DNA of 64,000 bases from Streptomyces lavendofoliae (GCF_014649735.1 NZ_BMTP01000018.1:1-64000); one strand, 5' to 3'; positions 17,788 to 27,580 are shown, numbered from the stretch's first letter. Numbers and translations: made by a program. The notes: a model not told the origin generated them from the letters alone.

Positions 17788-18501
17788 TCAGTCCCACCAG
17801 AACGTCCAGTCCCGGCGGTCGAGCACCTCCTCGGTGGCGTAGGCGCGGAGTGTTTCGTAGTCGTCCCAGACGGTGTCGGGGGCGAACGCCGCGTGCTCGG
17901 CGGCGACCGCGAGGGCGACCTCCGGGGTGCGGGGCGGGGCCGCGACGGAGACGGTGAGCACATCGGGGCCGAGGCCCACGACCCGTATGCCGAAGCGGTC
18001 CTCCCAGGAGCGCAGGACGGCGGAGATCCGCACCGCGTCGGCGTGGCCGGCGGCGCCGCCCCAGCCGAGGACCGCCGGGATGTCGGCGCTGCGGCGGGCC
18101 GGGACCAGGGCGCCGCGGGTGCCCTTCAACCAGTCGTCGTCGCCGGCCAGTTCGGCCGCCGTCCGGGCGGCGGCGCCGTCCGGGTCGGTGCCGCCGGGGG
18201 CGGCCGGCGCGAGACCCGGCCACGGCTCCGGCGGCGTCTCGTCGTCCTCCTCCTGGACCAGCCGCCACAGGTCGGCCAGGGTCGTGGCCGCGTCGTGGTC
18301 GTCGGGGTCGGCCACCTGGCCCGGGTGGAGGAACCGGGTCTCGGCGAGCAGCACCGGCTGCATCCCGGTGGCGTCCCGGGCAGGGAGGAGACGGGCCCAG
18401 GTGCCGGGTGTGGCGGGCTCGTCCGCGTACCAGAGCGACGGCTGGACGCGCAGGGTGCCGGGCGGCAGGTCCAGGCCCAGCGCGTTCGGGTTCATGACCA
18501 T
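17788..18501 (-). CDS. DUF4253 domain protein
   Basis: A 237-residue soluble protein. The C-terminal 110 residues fit the DUF4253 pattern (LRSWEDRFGIRVVGLGPDVL, VAAEHAAFAPDTVWDDYETL, and a final WTFWWD). No catalytic motif is visible and the function is unknown. ATG 18501 or ATG 18495 (MNPNALGLDL) could start it; residues before that look non-conserved. It converges with hemB over a 214-base gap and stands alone on the minus strand. Confidence 0.75.
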   Translation of the reverse strand: MVMNPNALGLDLPPGTLRVQPSLWYADEPATPGTWARLLPARDATGMQPVLLAETRFLHPGQVADPDDHDAATTLADLWRLVQEEDDETPPEPWPGLAPAAPGGTDPDGAAARTAAELAGDDDWLKGTRGALVPARRSADIPAVLGWGGAAGHADAVRISAVLRSWEDRFGIRVVGLGPDVLTVSVAAPPRTPEVALAVAAEHAAFAPDTVWDDYETLRAYATEEVLDRRDWTFWWD

Positions 18502-18683
18502 GGAACGACCATAGGCGCCGCCACTGACAACGCCCGGGGACGAGCCCCGCGAACGCCGGGCCCCGTACCGGGTGTTGGGACATGCCCCGGTCCGGGGCGC
18601 GTCGCGGCGCCCCGGACCGGGGGGTGGTGGACGAGGCGGGGGCGCGGGGCCGGGGCGCCGGACGGCGTGGCGGAGCGGCGGGC

Positions 18684-19448
18684 TCAGTGCATGAGCGCGT
18701 CGTCCATGGAGCTCTGCCAGTGGGTGACGGTCGCGGAGCTGTCGGTGTACGTGCCGGTGGGCAGCGTGACGACGGCCGGGGCGGCGCCCGTCGAGCCCTC
18801 GCCGCTGCGGGGGGCGAAGCCCACCGAGACCTTGCGGGCCGTCCCGCCCTCGCTGCCGCTGCCGTCGGCGGCGGCCAGCGTGATGGAGGCGTAGGCGGAC
18901 TCGCCGGGGGCGAGGGTCACCACCGCCTGCGGCCGGCTGCCGTGGTCGACGGCGGTGGCGGCCTGGGCGTCGTCGAAGCGGAGCAGCGGCGCGTGGTAGG
19001 CGTTGCACGGCGTGGAGCCGGTGTTGGTCAGGGTGAGCAGCGCGTGGTTCAGGGGACGGCTCACCGCGGTGTAGGTGACCTTGGCATCGGCTCCGCAGGG
19101 CTCGGTCACGGGGTCGTCGCCGGCCGGGGCCGCCGGGCCGCCCTTGGTGGGGGTGGCGATGGGGGCGGCCCCTCCGTCGTCGGTCGTGCCACCCGTCGAA
19201 CCGCCCGTCGCCGGGCCTCCGCCGGCCGAACCCGGGCCGCCGGCGGCCGGGGTGCCGGAGACCGGCTTGCCGGCCGTGCCGCCGGTCGCGCCGCCGGGGG
19301 CCGTCCGGTCGGGGGTCGGGGTCGCCGCCGCGGCGGAGGACGAGGCGGCGGCGCCGGACGTGCCGTCGTTCTGGCAGGCGGTCAGCGACAGCGCGGCCAG
19401 GAGGACGGTCGCGGCGACGGCGGTGGTGCGGGTGCGGAAGGTACGCAT
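18684..19448 (-). CDS. DUF4232 lipoprotein
   Basis: A 254-residue exported lipoprotein. A type II signal peptide ends in LSLTAC (lipobox, C25). A 70-residue Thr/Pro/Gly/Ala-rich linker follows, then a DUF4232 beta-sandwich from about residue 115 (CGADAKVTYTAVSRPLNHAL, LTLTNTGSTPCNAYHAPLL). Two cysteines in this domain probably form a disulfide. The linker would let the domain extend into the peptidoglycan. DUF4232 proteins are abundant in actinomycetes and of unknown function. A small membrane-peptide gene ends 28 bases upstream on the same strand and is probably its operon partner. Confidence 0.85.
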   Translation of the reverse strand: MRTFRTRTTAVAATVLLAALSLTACQNDGTSGAAASSSAAAATPTPDRTAPGGATGGTAGKPVSGTPAAGGPGSAGGGPATGGSTGGTTDDGGAAPIATPTKGGPAAPAGDDPVTEPCGADAKVTYTAVSRPLNHALLTLTNTGSTPCNAYHAPLLRFDDAQAATAVDHGSRPQAVVTLAPGESAYASITLAAADGSGSEGGTARKVSVGFAPRSGEGSTGAAPAVVTLPTGTYTDSSATVTHWQSSMDDALMH

Positions 19449-19476
19449 GTGGGTCGTTCTCCCCGTTGGTGTGCGT

Positions 19477-19575
19477 TCAGTGACGGTGAATCAGCGCGAT
19501 GACGACCGCCGTGCAGGCGATCAGTACGGCGACGGCGCAGGCGTCGACGAAGCGGAGGCGGTGGTGCGGCCGCAT
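19477..19575 (-). CDS. Small single-pass membrane peptide (32 aa)
   Basis: ATG 19575 to TGA 19477 encodes 32 residues: a basic N-terminus (MRPHHRLRFVDA), a hydrophobic stretch of about 18 residues (CAVAVLIACTAVVIALI) and a basic tail HRH. A strong ribosome-binding site, GGAGAGGGGA, lies six bases upstream. That site, the clean positive-inside topology and the 28-base gap to the DUF4232 lipoprotein gene on the same strand support a real gene. I know no named family. It may assist, or be co-regulated with, the lipoprotein. Too short for most gene finders. Confidence 0.6.
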   Translation of the reverse strand: MRPHHRLRFVDACAVAVLIACTAVVIALIHRH

Positions 19576-19745
19576 CGGTGTCCCCTCTCCGGTGGTGCCG
19601 GACACACCGTGCCGGGCGGCGTGATCCAGGGGCAATCGGCACGGGAGAATGAGGAACGCTGGAATGCCGGAACGGCGTTGACCTGCGGGTTCGTTGGGTC
19701 CCTGGAACGCTTTCCTGGGACGGGGTGCGGTGGAGGGACGGCCGG

Positions 19746-21404
19746 GTGGGGACCGAGACGGAAGTCTTCGCGGAGGCGTTGCGCGGGCTCAAGGAACGCT
19801 CCGGGCTTAGCTACGGCGCCCTCGCCAAGCGGGGGCACATGAGCACCTCGACGCTGCACCGGTACTGCAACGGGGACGCCGTACCGACGGAGTTCGCCCC
19901 CGTGGAGCGCCTCGCACGGCTCTGCGGGGCGTCGCGGGACGAGATGGTGGCGCTGCACCGGCGGTGGATCGTCGCCGACGACGCCCGGCGGCGCGGACGC
20001 GCCCCGGCACCGGGGGCGGCGCTCGCGCGGCAGCCGGAGGGGGCGGGTACGGGAGGACCGGACCCGGACCGGGGCGCGGACGCGGAGCCGGAGGCCGGGG
20101 CGGAACCGCGGCCCGGTACGGCGGAGTCCGGCACCCGGCCCGAGCACCGGCCGGACGGCACGCCCGAGCCGGACGGTACGCCCGAGCCGGTGGATGCGCC
20201 GGTGACGGCGTACGGGCGGGCGGGAGCGGCGCGCGGGCGGGCGGAGGCGGTGGACGGGGGCGGTCCGGCCCACCGGGACGGCCCGGGCCCTGGGCACGGC
20301 GCCCTTGGCCCGGACGGCCGGGCCGGTCCGGGGGGCGGCACCGGGGAAGGGCGTGCGGCGGAACCGGGCGAGGGTCCCGTGGCCGTGCTCGCCCCTCCGC
20401 CCGGCGCGCCCGGCGCCGTCCGTGCCCGGCGGAGGGGCAGGCTCGTCGCCGCCGCCGCGGCGCTCGTCGTGCTGGTCGGCTCCACCGCGCTCGCCCTGAC
20501 CCTGACGCCCGGTCACGGGGACCGCCCTGACGAAGCGGCCGGTTCCGTCGAGCGGACCGCGGCGTCCGTCGGCGCGGGTGCCGGCCGGTCCGGTTCCCCG
20601 GGTCCGGCGCCTCGCCCGAGCACGTCCGCCCCCGCCGCTCCGTCACCGTCCGCCCCGTCCGGCGCGCCCGCCCCGACCGCCCCGGCGACGGCGGCGCCCT
20701 CCGCGGCGGCGTCCGGGGCGGCGTCCGGGGCGGCCCCGCCCGAGGGCGCCGTACCGGGCCGGCGCGGCGGCGGCGGCGTACCGCTGACGGTGGACGTCCG
20801 CCCGTACGTCTGGCGCGACCCGTGCAGTCAGGTGTACGTGGTGGACCGGCCGCCCGCGCAGGTGCCGCCGCCGCCGTCGGAGCAGGACGCGCGGGGCTGG
20901 GTGACCGCGCTGGGCGGGGCGCCCGGCGGCGACATGATGCTGGACCTCTCCGTCCAGGGCACCGGCCAGGAGACGGTGGTGCTCCACGCGCTGCGCGTAC
21001 GGGTGGTGGAGAAGGACGCGCCGCTGGCGTGGAACGCGTACACGATGGGCGTCGGGTGCGGTGGCGAGATGACGCCCAGGAGCCTCGACATCAATCTGGA
21101 CGTGGCCCGGCCGCGTACCGTACCCGTCGCAGGGCGGCAGGGCGACAGGGAGATCCCGGCGGGGGACTTTCCGTACAAGGTCTCCGCGAGCGATCCGCAG
21201 ATGCTGCGGGTCACCGCGCACACGGCCGGGCACGCCGTGCGCTGGTACCTGGAGCTGGAGTGGAGCAGCGGAGGGCGGCGGGGGACGTTGCGGGTCGACG
21301 ACCACGGGCGGCCGTTCGCCACGAGTGCCGTCACCGGCCGGCCGGCCTACGACTACCCCCTCGGCGGCAGCGGGTGGATCCCGCACGTGCCGGACGGGGG
21401 CTGA
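19746..21404 (+). CDS. Helix-turn-helix protein with membrane anchor and extracytoplasmic domain
   Basis: A 552-residue protein. An XRE-like helix-turn-helix at residues about 8-60 (LRGLKERSGLSYGALAKRGH, then MSTSTLHRYCNGDAVPTEFA) is followed by 170 residues of Pro/Gly/Glu linker. A membrane segment lies near 235-255 (LVAAAAALVVLVGSTALALT), then another Pro/Ser/Ala linker and a C-terminal folded domain from about 345 (DVRPYVWRDPCSQVYVVDRP). A cytoplasmic DNA-binding head and an exported tail resemble one-component envelope sensors (RodZ/CadC-like layout). GTG 19746 has GGAGGG ten bases upstream; GTG 19725 is in frame but lacks one. The ligand and target are unknown. Confidence 0.8.
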   Translation: MGTETEVFAEALRGLKERSGLSYGALAKRGHMSTSTLHRYCNGDAVPTEFAPVERLARLCGASRDEMVALHRRWIVADDARRRGRAPAPGAALARQPEGAGTGGPDPDRGADAEPEAGAEPRPGTAESGTRPEHRPDGTPEPDGTPEPVDAPVTAYGRAGAARGRAEAVDGGGPAHRDGPGPGHGALGPDGRAGPGGGTGEGRAAEPGEGPVAVLAPPPGAPGAVRARRRGRLVAAAAALVVLVGSTALALTLTPGHGDRPDEAAGSVERTAASVGAGAGRSGSPGPAPRPSTSAPAAPSPSAPSGAPAPTAPATAAPSAAASGAASGAAPPEGAVPGRRGGGGVPLTVDVRPYVWRDPCSQVYVVDRPPAQVPPPPSEQDARGWVTALGGAPGGDMMLDLSVQGTGQETVVLHALRVRVVEKDAPLAWNAYTMGVGCGGEMTPRSLDINLDVARPRTVPVAGRQGDREIPAGDFPYKVSASDPQMLRVTAHTAGHAVRWYLELEWSSGGRRGTLRVDDHGRPFATSAVTGRPAYDYPLGGSGWIPHVPDGG

Positions 21405-21421
21405 GGCTCCGGGCCCGGGGG

Positions 21422-21454
21422 CCGGCCGCCGCACCGCACCGGTGCGGCGGCCGG
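21422..21454. terminator. Bidirectional terminator between HTH gene and argS
   Basis: Perfect 14-bp arms CCGGCCGCCGCACC / GGTGCGGCGGCCGG with a five-base loop lie between two convergent stop codons. Confidence 0.8.
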
Positions 21455-21465
21455 CCGCGGGTCCG

Positions 21466-23223
21466 TCAGAGGCGCTCGGGGGTGCGGATGCCGAGCAGCG
21501 CCATGCCCTGGTGCAGGGTGCGGGCGGTCAGGTCGCACAGGAACAGACGGTTCTCGACCTGCTCGGGGGAGTCCGCCTTGAGGACCGGGCACTCCGAGTA
21601 GAACGACGTGTAGTGCGACGCCAGCTGGTACAGGTACGCCGCCAGCTTGTGCGGCTCGTACGAGGCGGCCACGTCCGCCAGCGTCTCGCCGAACCGGTCC
21701 AGGTGCAGGCCCAGCGCGCGCTCGGCCGGGGCCAGCGGAAGCTCCGGGTGCGCGACCGGCTCGGCGGACCCCCGCTTGCGGATGATCGACTTGATACGGG
21801 CGTACGCGTACTGGAGGTAGACGGACGTGTCGCCGTTCAGCGACACCATCTGGTCCAGGTCGAACTTGTAGTCCCGGGACGCCGACGTCGACAGGTCGGC
21901 GTACTTGATCGCGCCGATGCCCACCTGGGCGGCCCGCTCGGCGACCTCGGCCTCGGTCAGGTCCTCGGACTTCTCGCGGACCACGACCGCCGCCCGGTCG
22001 ATCGCCTCGTCCAGCAGGTCGACCAGCCGGACGGTCTCGCCCTCACGGGTCTTGAACGGCTTGCCGTCCTTGCCCAGGACCGTGCCGAAGGCGAGCTGCA
22101 CGGCGTGGACCCGGTCGTTCAGCCAGCCGGCGCGGCGGGCGGTCTCGAAGACCATCTTGAAGTGCAGCGACTGGCGGGCGTCCACGACGTACACCAGGGT
22201 GTCGGCGCCCAGCTTCTGGACGCGGTCGCGGATGGCCGAAAGGTCGGTGGCCGCGTAGCCGTAGCCGCCGTTGGACTTCTTGACGATCAGCGGGACCGGG
22301 TTGCCGTCCGGGCCCTTCACGTCGTCGAAGAACACGCACAGGGCGCCCTCGGAGCGGACCGCCACGCCGGACTCCTCCAGCAGGCGGCACGTCTCGTCGA
22401 GCATGTCGTTGTACCCGGACTCGCCGACCACGTCCGGGTCGTCGATCTCCATGTCCAGCTTGTTGAAGACCGAGTAGAAGTAGATCTTCGACTCGTCGAC
22501 GAACCGCTGCCACAGCGCGAGGGTCTCCTCGTCGCCGGACTGGAGGGCCACCACGCGGTCGCGCGAGCGGGCCTTGAACTCCTCGTCGGAGTCGAACAGG
22601 GCACGCGCCGCCTTGTAGAGGCGGTTGAGGTTGCTCATCGCCTCCTCGCCGGAGACGTCCGCGTCCTCGTGGTCCAGCTCGTGCGGGTGCTCCATCAGGT
22701 ACTGGATGAGCATGCCGAACTGGGTGCCCCAGTCGCCGATGTGGTGGCGGCGGATCACCTTCTCGCCCGCGAACTCCAGGATCTTGACCATGGCGTCGCC
22801 GATGACGGCGGAGCGGAGGTGCCCGACGTGCATCTCCTTCGCCACGTTCGGCTGGGCGTAGTCGATGACGGTCGTGCCGGCCCCGTCCGCGTACGGCACG
22901 CCGAGGCGGTCGTCGGCGGCGCGCGCGGCGAGGGTCCCGGTGATCGCCCGGTCCGCGATGGTGATGTTGAGGAAGCCGGGGCCGGACACCTCGATGTCCT
23001 TGCAGACGTCGTCGGCGCCGACCGCCTCGACGACCTTGGCCGCCAGCTCGCGCGGGTTGCCCTTGTGCTTCTTGGCCAGCGCCAGGATGCCGTTGGCCTG
23101 GAAGTCGGCCCGGTCGCTTCGTCGCAGCAGCGGGTCGGCGGAGCCGGCCTCCGGCAGGGCTGCCGAGAGGGCGTCCGCGAGGCGCTGCTGCACGGTCGAA
23201 GCGAGGGAAGGGACCGAGGCCAT
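21466..23223 (-). CDS. argS: Arginyl-tRNA synthetase
   Basis: A 585-residue class Ia synthetase that charges tRNA(Arg). The ArgRS-specific N-terminal (Add1) domain spans residues about 1-100. The HIGH motif appears as [12 protein letters not shown] near residue 135. The C-terminal DALR anticodon-binding domain includes [20 protein letters not shown]. The protein ends with [12 protein letters not shown], a typical ArgRS C-terminus. ATG 23223 has GGAACGGAAG upstream. It is divergent from lysS across 172 bases that must hold both promoters. Length and domain order are normal. Confidence 0.97.
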   Translation of the reverse strand: MASVPSLASTVQQRLADALSAALPEAGSADPLLRRSDRADFQANGILALAKKHKGNPRELAAKVVEAVGADDVCKDIEVSGPGFLNITIADRAITGTLAARAADDRLGVPYADGAGTTVIDYAQPNVAKEMHVGHLRSAVIGDAMVKILEFAGEKVIRRHHIGDWGTQFGMLIQYLMEHPHELDHEDADVSGEEAMSNLNRLYKAARALFDSDEEFKARSRDRVVALQSGDEETLALWQRFVDESKIYFYSVFNKLDMEIDDPDVVGESGYNDMLDETCRLLEESGVAVRSEGALCVFFDDVKGPDGNPVPLIVKKSNGGYGYAATDLSAIRDRVQKLGADTLVYVVDARQSLHFKMVFETARRAGWLNDRVHAVQLAFGTVLGKDGKPFKTREGETVRLVDLLDEAIDRAAVVVREKSEDLTEAEVAERAAQVGIGAIKYADLSTSASRDYKFDLDQMVSLNGDTSVYLQYAYARIKSIIRKRGSAEPVAHPELPLAPAERALGLHLDRFGETLADVAASYEPHKLAAYLYQLASHYTSFYSECPVLKADSPEQVENRLFLCDLTARTLHQGMALLGIRTPERL

Positions 23224-23395
23224 GAGCTTCCGTTCCTGTCGAGGTGGTGAATGCCTATTCCGGTTGTCAAGTGTCCCACGGGTCCGCAAGCTCTTTGCCG
23301 TGGCTTCCCCCGGCCTGTGGACAACCTCGGGGGACGTCGTTCCGTCTGGGAGAATGTCTTACGCCAGCCTTCGAGAAGACCGAGGAACCAAGGAC

Positions 23396-25138
23396 GTGCC
23401 GACCGTGGCTCAGAGCAGCACCGAGACCGACTGGGTCTCCCGTTTCGCGGACGAGGTCATCGCCGAATCGGAGCGGCGTGCGCCTGGGAAACCGGTCGTC
23501 GTCGCCTCGGGCCTGTCGCCCTCCGGCCCCATCCACCTGGGCAACCTCCGCGAGGTCATGACCCCGCACCTGGTCGCCGACGAGATCCGCCGCCGGGGGC
23601 CCGAGGTCCGTCACCTGATCTCCTGGGACGACTACGACCGGTACCGCAAGGTGCCGGTCGGCATCCCCGGCGTGGACGAGTCGTGGGCCGAGCACATCGG
23701 CAAGCCGCTGACCTCCGTCCCGGCCCCGGCCGGCTCCTCGCACCCGAACTGGGCGGAGCACTTCAAGGCCGGGATGATCGCGTCGCTGGCCGAGCTGGGC
23801 GTCGAGTACGACGGCATCAGCCAGACCGAGCAGTACACGTCCGGCGCGTACCGCGAGCAGATCCTGCACGCGATGCGGCACCGCGGGGCGATCGACGCGA
23901 TCCTCGACCGGTACCGGACGAAGGACAAGGCCACCGGCAAGCCCAAGAAGCAGCAGCAGAAGCCGGTCGACGAGGCCGAGCTGGAGGCCGCCGAGGGCTC
24001 CGGCGCGGCCGGCGAGGACGACGGCTCCGGCGGTGCCGGGGGCTACTTCCCGTACAAGCCGTACTGCGGGCAGTGCGGCAAGGACCTGACCACCGTCACC
24101 TCGTACGACGACGAGTCGACGGAGCTGGCCTACGGCTGCGCCTGCGGCTTCTCCGAGACGGTGAGGCTCAGCGAGTTCAACCGCGGCAAGCTGGTCTGGA
24201 AGGTCGACTGGCCGATGCGCTGGGCGTACGAGGGCGTGATCTTCGAGCCCAGCGGCGTCGACCACTCGTCGCCCGGTTCGTCGTTCGTGGTGGGCGGGCA
24301 GATCGTGCGCGAGGTGTTCGACGGCGTCCAGCCGATCGGCCCGATGTACGCGTTCGTGGGCATCTCGGGCATGGCGAAGATGTCGTCCTCCAAGGGAGGC
24401 GTGCCGACCCCGGCCGACGCGCTCCAGATCATGGAGGCGCCGCTGCTGCGCTGGCTGTACGCCCGTCGCAAGCCCAACCAGGCCTTCAAGATCGCCTTCG
24501 ACCAGGAGATCCAGCGGCTGTACGACGAGTGGGACAAGCTGGAGGCGAAGGTCGCCGACGGCAGCGTGCTGCCGGCCGACGCCGCCGCCCACTCCCGCGC
24601 GGTGCGCACGGCCGCCGGCGAGCTGCCGCGGACCCCGCGCCCGCTGCCGTACCGGACGCTCGCCTCGGTCGTCGACATCACCGCCGGCCACGACGAGCAG
24701 ACGCTGCGCATCCTGAGCGAGCTGGACCCGGCGAACCCGCTGTCCTCGCTGGACGAGGCCCGGCCGCGGCTGGACCGCGCCGAGAGCTGGATCTCCACCC
24801 AGGTCCCGGCCGACCAGCGCACCATCGTCCGCTCGGAGCCGGACACCGACCTGCTCGGCTCGCTGGACGACGAGGGGCGCGAGTCGCTGCGCCTGCTGCT
24901 GGAGGGCCTGGACAGCCACTGGTCGCTGGACGGGCTCACCACACTCGTCTACGGCGTGCCGAAGGTGATGGCCGGCCTCGACCCGGAGGCCAGGCCGACG
25001 CCCGAGCTGAAGGTCGCCCAGCGCACCTTCTTCGCGCTGCTCTACCAGCTGCTCGTCGGCCGGGACACCGGGCCGCGGCTGCCCACGCTGCTGCTGGCGG
25101 TGGGCGCGGACCGGGTGCGCAAGCTGCTCGCCGCGTAA
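23396..25138 (+). CDS. lysS: Class I lysyl-tRNA synthetase
   Basis: A 580-residue class I LysRS, the archaeal-type enzyme found in Streptomyces and some other bacteria in addition to or instead of the class II enzyme. The HIGH motif is PSGPIHLGN near residue 40. KMSSSKGG is the KMSKS signature. A four-cysteine zinc ribbon lies between (YCGQCGKDL and CGCACGF). A Lys/Gln-rich, then Gly/Glu-rich insertion at residues about 180-220 looks disordered. The start is uncertain between GTG 23396 and GTG 23405, as each has a usable AGGA-type site. It sits divergent from argS, as in other Streptomyces. Confidence 0.95.
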   Translation: MPTVAQSSTETDWVSRFADEVIAESERRAPGKPVVVASGLSPSGPIHLGNLREVMTPHLVADEIRRRGPEVRHLISWDDYDRYRKVPVGIPGVDESWAEHIGKPLTSVPAPAGSSHPNWAEHFKAGMIASLAELGVEYDGISQTEQYTSGAYREQILHAMRHRGAIDAILDRYRTKDKATGKPKKQQQKPVDEAELEAAEGSGAAGEDDGSGGAGGYFPYKPYCGQCGKDLTTVTSYDDESTELAYGCACGFSETVRLSEFNRGKLVWKVDWPMRWAYEGVIFEPSGVDHSSPGSSFVVGGQIVREVFDGVQPIGPMYAFVGISGMAKMSSSKGGVPTPADALQIMEAPLLRWLYARRKPNQAFKIAFDQEIQRLYDEWDKLEAKVADGSVLPADAAAHSRAVRTAAGELPRTPRPLPYRTLASVVDITAGHDEQTLRILSELDPANPLSSLDEARPRLDRAESWISTQVPADQRTIVRSEPDTDLLGSLDDEGRESLRLLLEGLDSHWSLDGLTTLVYGVPKVMAGLDPEARPTPELKVAQRTFFALLYQLLVGRDTGPRLPTLLLAVGADRVRKLLAA

Positions 25139-25155
25139 CGCGTGCCGCTGTCCGG

Positions 25156-25192
25156 CCGGAGGGCTCTCACCTCGTGGGTGGGAGCCCTCCGG
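25156..25192 (+). terminator. Terminator after lysS
   Basis: A 15-bp hairpin (CCGGAGGGCTCTCAC / GTGGGAGCCCTCCGG, one mismatch) with a seven-base loop begins 17 bases after the lysS stop. Confidence 0.8.
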
Positions 25193-25338
25193 GCGTTCCC
25201 GCACCCTCGTTCGCGCCCCCGGGGCGTTCGCGCGCCTGGCGGGCGACCCGCGCGGTACCGGCCCTGAGCACGATGCCGCGGACCGCCGGGCAGGAGAGCG
25301 AGGACCCCGCCGGGCGCCGAGCCGCGCCGGGGCGGCGG

Positions 25339-26730
25339 TCAGGCGATGTGGTCGGCCGCGAGTTCCGCCTGGTAGTGGTTCTTGAACTCGGGCAGCAGAC
25401 GGCGCAGCAGGACCGCGCTCAGCGGGTGGCGGATGCCGTAGCCGTCGGCGAGGTGGATGTCGAGGACGTCCACGCTGGGCCAGTCGTTGTTCTCGTCGAC
25501 GTACTGCTTGAACACCGGGTACGCGAGGCGGCCGAACTCCTCGGCGTCCGGATCGGTGGCCCCGGCCACCTCGTCGGGCAGCGGCTCGCCGTCGACGCCG
25601 GTACCCGGGCCGGGCGCGACCGGGGCCGGGGCGGGCTCCTGACCGTCGGCGTACGGCGGGGCGTAGCCGCGCTCCTGGGCGTCCTGCGGCAGCTGGGCGG
25701 CGGCGAACCAGGGGCTCACATGGTTGGCGGGGACCGCGACCTCGGGCTGCGGGTCGGGCTGCGGCTCGGGCGGGGGCGCCTGTTGCGGCCCGGACGGCGG
25801 CACCGGCTGAGCCTCGGGGCCCGGGGCGGGGGCGGGGCCCGGGGCGGCGACCTGGCCGGGGGCGTGCGCGGGGCCCGGGGCGGGGGCGGGTACGGCGGCC
25901 GATTCCTGGTACGGGTGGGGCTGGGGCTGCGGGTGGTCCTGGGCCCGCTGCTGGTCCTCGTCGTCGGGGGTGCGGTGCTGCGGGAGCTCCAGCTCGGGCG
26001 CCGCGTGCGTCTGCTCCAGGGGGTTCGGCGGCAGCAGCACCGGGTCGATGCCCGCCGCCGCCAGGCCCGCGGGGGCCGTCTCGGCGAGCGGCACGCCGTA
26101 CTTCGCCAGCCGCAGCGGCATCAGCGCCTCCACCGGCGCCCTGCGGCGCCACGCCCTGCCGAAGCGGGCCTGGAGGCGGGCCTGGTAGATCAACCGGTCC
26201 TGCTCCAGCTTGATGACCTGCTCGTAGGAGCGCAGCTCCCACAGCTTCATCCGGCGCCAGAGCCGGAAGGTCGGTACCGGCGAGAGCAGCCACCGGGTGA
26301 GGCGTACGCCCTCCATGTGCTTGTCGGCGGTGATGTCGGCGATCCGGCCGATCGCGTGCCGCGCGGCCTCCACGGAAACCACGAACAGCACCGGGATCAC
26401 GGCGTGCATGCCCACGCCCAGCGGGTCGGGCCAGGAGGCCGCGCCGTTGAACGCGATGGTCGCGGCCGTCAGCAGCCACGCGGTCTGGCGCAGCAGGGGG
26501 AACGGGATGCGCAGCCACGTCAGCAGCAGGTCCAGGGCGAGCAGGACGCAGATGCCGGCGTCGATGCCGATGGGGAAGACGAGCGAGAAGTCGCCGAACC
26601 CCTTCTTCTCGGCCAGCTCGCGCACCGCCGCGTACGAACCGGCGAAACCGATGCCGGCGATGATCACCGCACCGGTGATGACGACGCCGATGAGTATTCG
26701 GTGCGTGCGTGTCAGCTGCATCGCGGCCAC
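25339..26730 (-). CDS. DUF2637 membrane protein
   Basis: A 463-residue protein. Four hydrophobic segments lie in residues about 10-125 (HRILIGVVITGAVIIAGIGF, LVFPIGIDAGICVLLALDLL, LLTAATIAFNGAA, HAVIPVLFVVSVEAARHAI), forming the DUF2637 domain also present in Spd-type conjugation proteins. A charged cytoplasmic helix follows (RRMKLWELRSYEQVIKLEQD). Next come 120 residues of Pro/Gln/Ala low complexity, then a conserved 65-residue C-terminal domain (WPSVDVLDIHLADGYGIRHP). The tail resembles a small DNA- or protein-binding unit. GTG 26730 has GGGGAGGGG upstream. Function unknown; there are no conjugation genes nearby, so a housekeeping envelope role is more likely than plasmid transfer. Confidence 0.8.
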   Translation of the reverse strand: MAAMQLTRTHRILIGVVITGAVIIAGIGFAGSYAAVRELAEKKGFGDFSLVFPIGIDAGICVLLALDLLLTWLRIPFPLLRQTAWLLTAATIAFNGAASWPDPLGVGMHAVIPVLFVVSVEAARHAIGRIADITADKHMEGVRLTRWLLSPVPTFRLWRRMKLWELRSYEQVIKLEQDRLIYQARLQARFGRAWRRRAPVEALMPLRLAKYGVPLAETAPAGLAAAGIDPVLLPPNPLEQTHAAPELELPQHRTPDDEDQQRAQDHPQPQPHPYQESAAVPAPAPGPAHAPGQVAAPGPAPAPGPEAQPVPPSGPQQAPPPEPQPDPQPEVAVPANHVSPWFAAAQLPQDAQERGYAPPYADGQEPAPAPVAPGPGTGVDGEPLPDEVAGATDPDAEEFGRLAYPVFKQYVDENNDWPSVDVLDIHLADGYGIRHPLSAVLLRRLLPEFKNHYQAELAADHIA

Positions 26731-26836
26731 CCGCGATCCCCTCCCCTTGATGAGTCCGAGCGGGCAAAGCCTGGCACACGCGTTCGGAGCCCGGACCTCG
26801 GGGGAGGTCCGGGCTCCGCAAACAGCCGGGAAAGGG

Positions 26837-27580
26837 CTACTTGTTGGCCGCCGCGACCGCGGCCACCGCCTCCTTGGAGGCCGTGACCGCGTCGTCCATC
26901 AGGTCGGACGGGGTCGGCGTCTTGGCGCCCGCGTAGCCGGCGCCGTTGTAGGAGACGGTGATCAGCACGTTCTCCGTACGGGTCACGATCGCCGCGTACT
27001 TGAAGTCCTCGCCGGTCTTCTTCAGCCCGTAGCTGACGGCGGTCGACTCGTTGCCGACGCCGGCGGCGGGCGAGGTCTTGATGCTGGTGGCGCCCTCGGT
27101 CGCCTTCACCTTGGCGACTTCCTTGGTGTAGTTCGCCTGGGCGCGCTGCTCGCCGCTGCCGAGCGACGGGTCGGACTCGTAGCGCAGGAGGGAGATGTCG
27201 AGCCAGCGGTACTGCGAGCCCTTGACGCCGTTGTCGTCGAGGCCGTTCCAGGCGCAGCTGCCGCGGCTGTCGACGTCGCTGGACTTGCCGGGCGTGCCCT
27301 TCTCGTTCTTCACCTCCGGCACCAGGTCCTCGACGGTCTCCCCGGTGATCGCCTTGCAGGCGTCGGGGAGCTTGGTGTACTTCGCGGGCGCGACGCTCGG
27401 CGTGGGCTTGGCGGCGGGCTGCGGCGAGGAGGCGGCGGACGGCGACTGCGCGGACGCGTCGGTGCTGCCGCTCTTGTCGCCCGTGCTGTCGGAGTCCGAC
27501 GAGCAGCCGGCGACGACGAGCATCACCGGTACGGCTGCGCAGGCGAGTATGCGGGTGAGTCGCGGGGCTGATCGGTGCAT
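26837..27580 (-). CDS. DUF3558-like lipoprotein
   Basis: A 247-residue lipoprotein with signal peptide and lipobox VVAGC (C26), a Ser/Thr/Pro linker to about residue 65, then a DUF3558-type domain. That domain starts with LPDACKAITGETVEDLVPEV and ends with DDAVTASKEAVAAVAAANK. Two cysteines (in DACKAI and GSCAWNG) are spaced as in family members and probably pair. It is followed on the same strand by the DUF2637 gene and preceded by a related lipoprotein, so the two lipoproteins look like an old tandem duplication. Family function is unknown. Confidence 0.82.
   Translation of the reverse strand: MHRSAPRLTRILACAAVPVMLVVAGCSSDSDSTGDKSGSTDASAQSPSAASSPQPAAKPTPSVAPAKYTKLPDACKAITGETVEDLVPEVKNEKGTPGKSSDVDSRGSCAWNGLDDNGVKGSQYRWLDISLLRYESDPSLGSGEQRAQANYTKEVAKVKATEGATSIKTSPAAGVGNESTAVSYGLKKTGEDFKYAAIVTRTENVLITVSYNGAGYAGAKTPTPSDLMDDAVTASKEAVAAVAAANK

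Noticed and set aside
25339-26730. DUF2637 gene as sign of an integrated conjugative element
   Set aside because: No transfer, integrase or replication genes and no att repeats; it is surrounded by conserved housekeeping genes.
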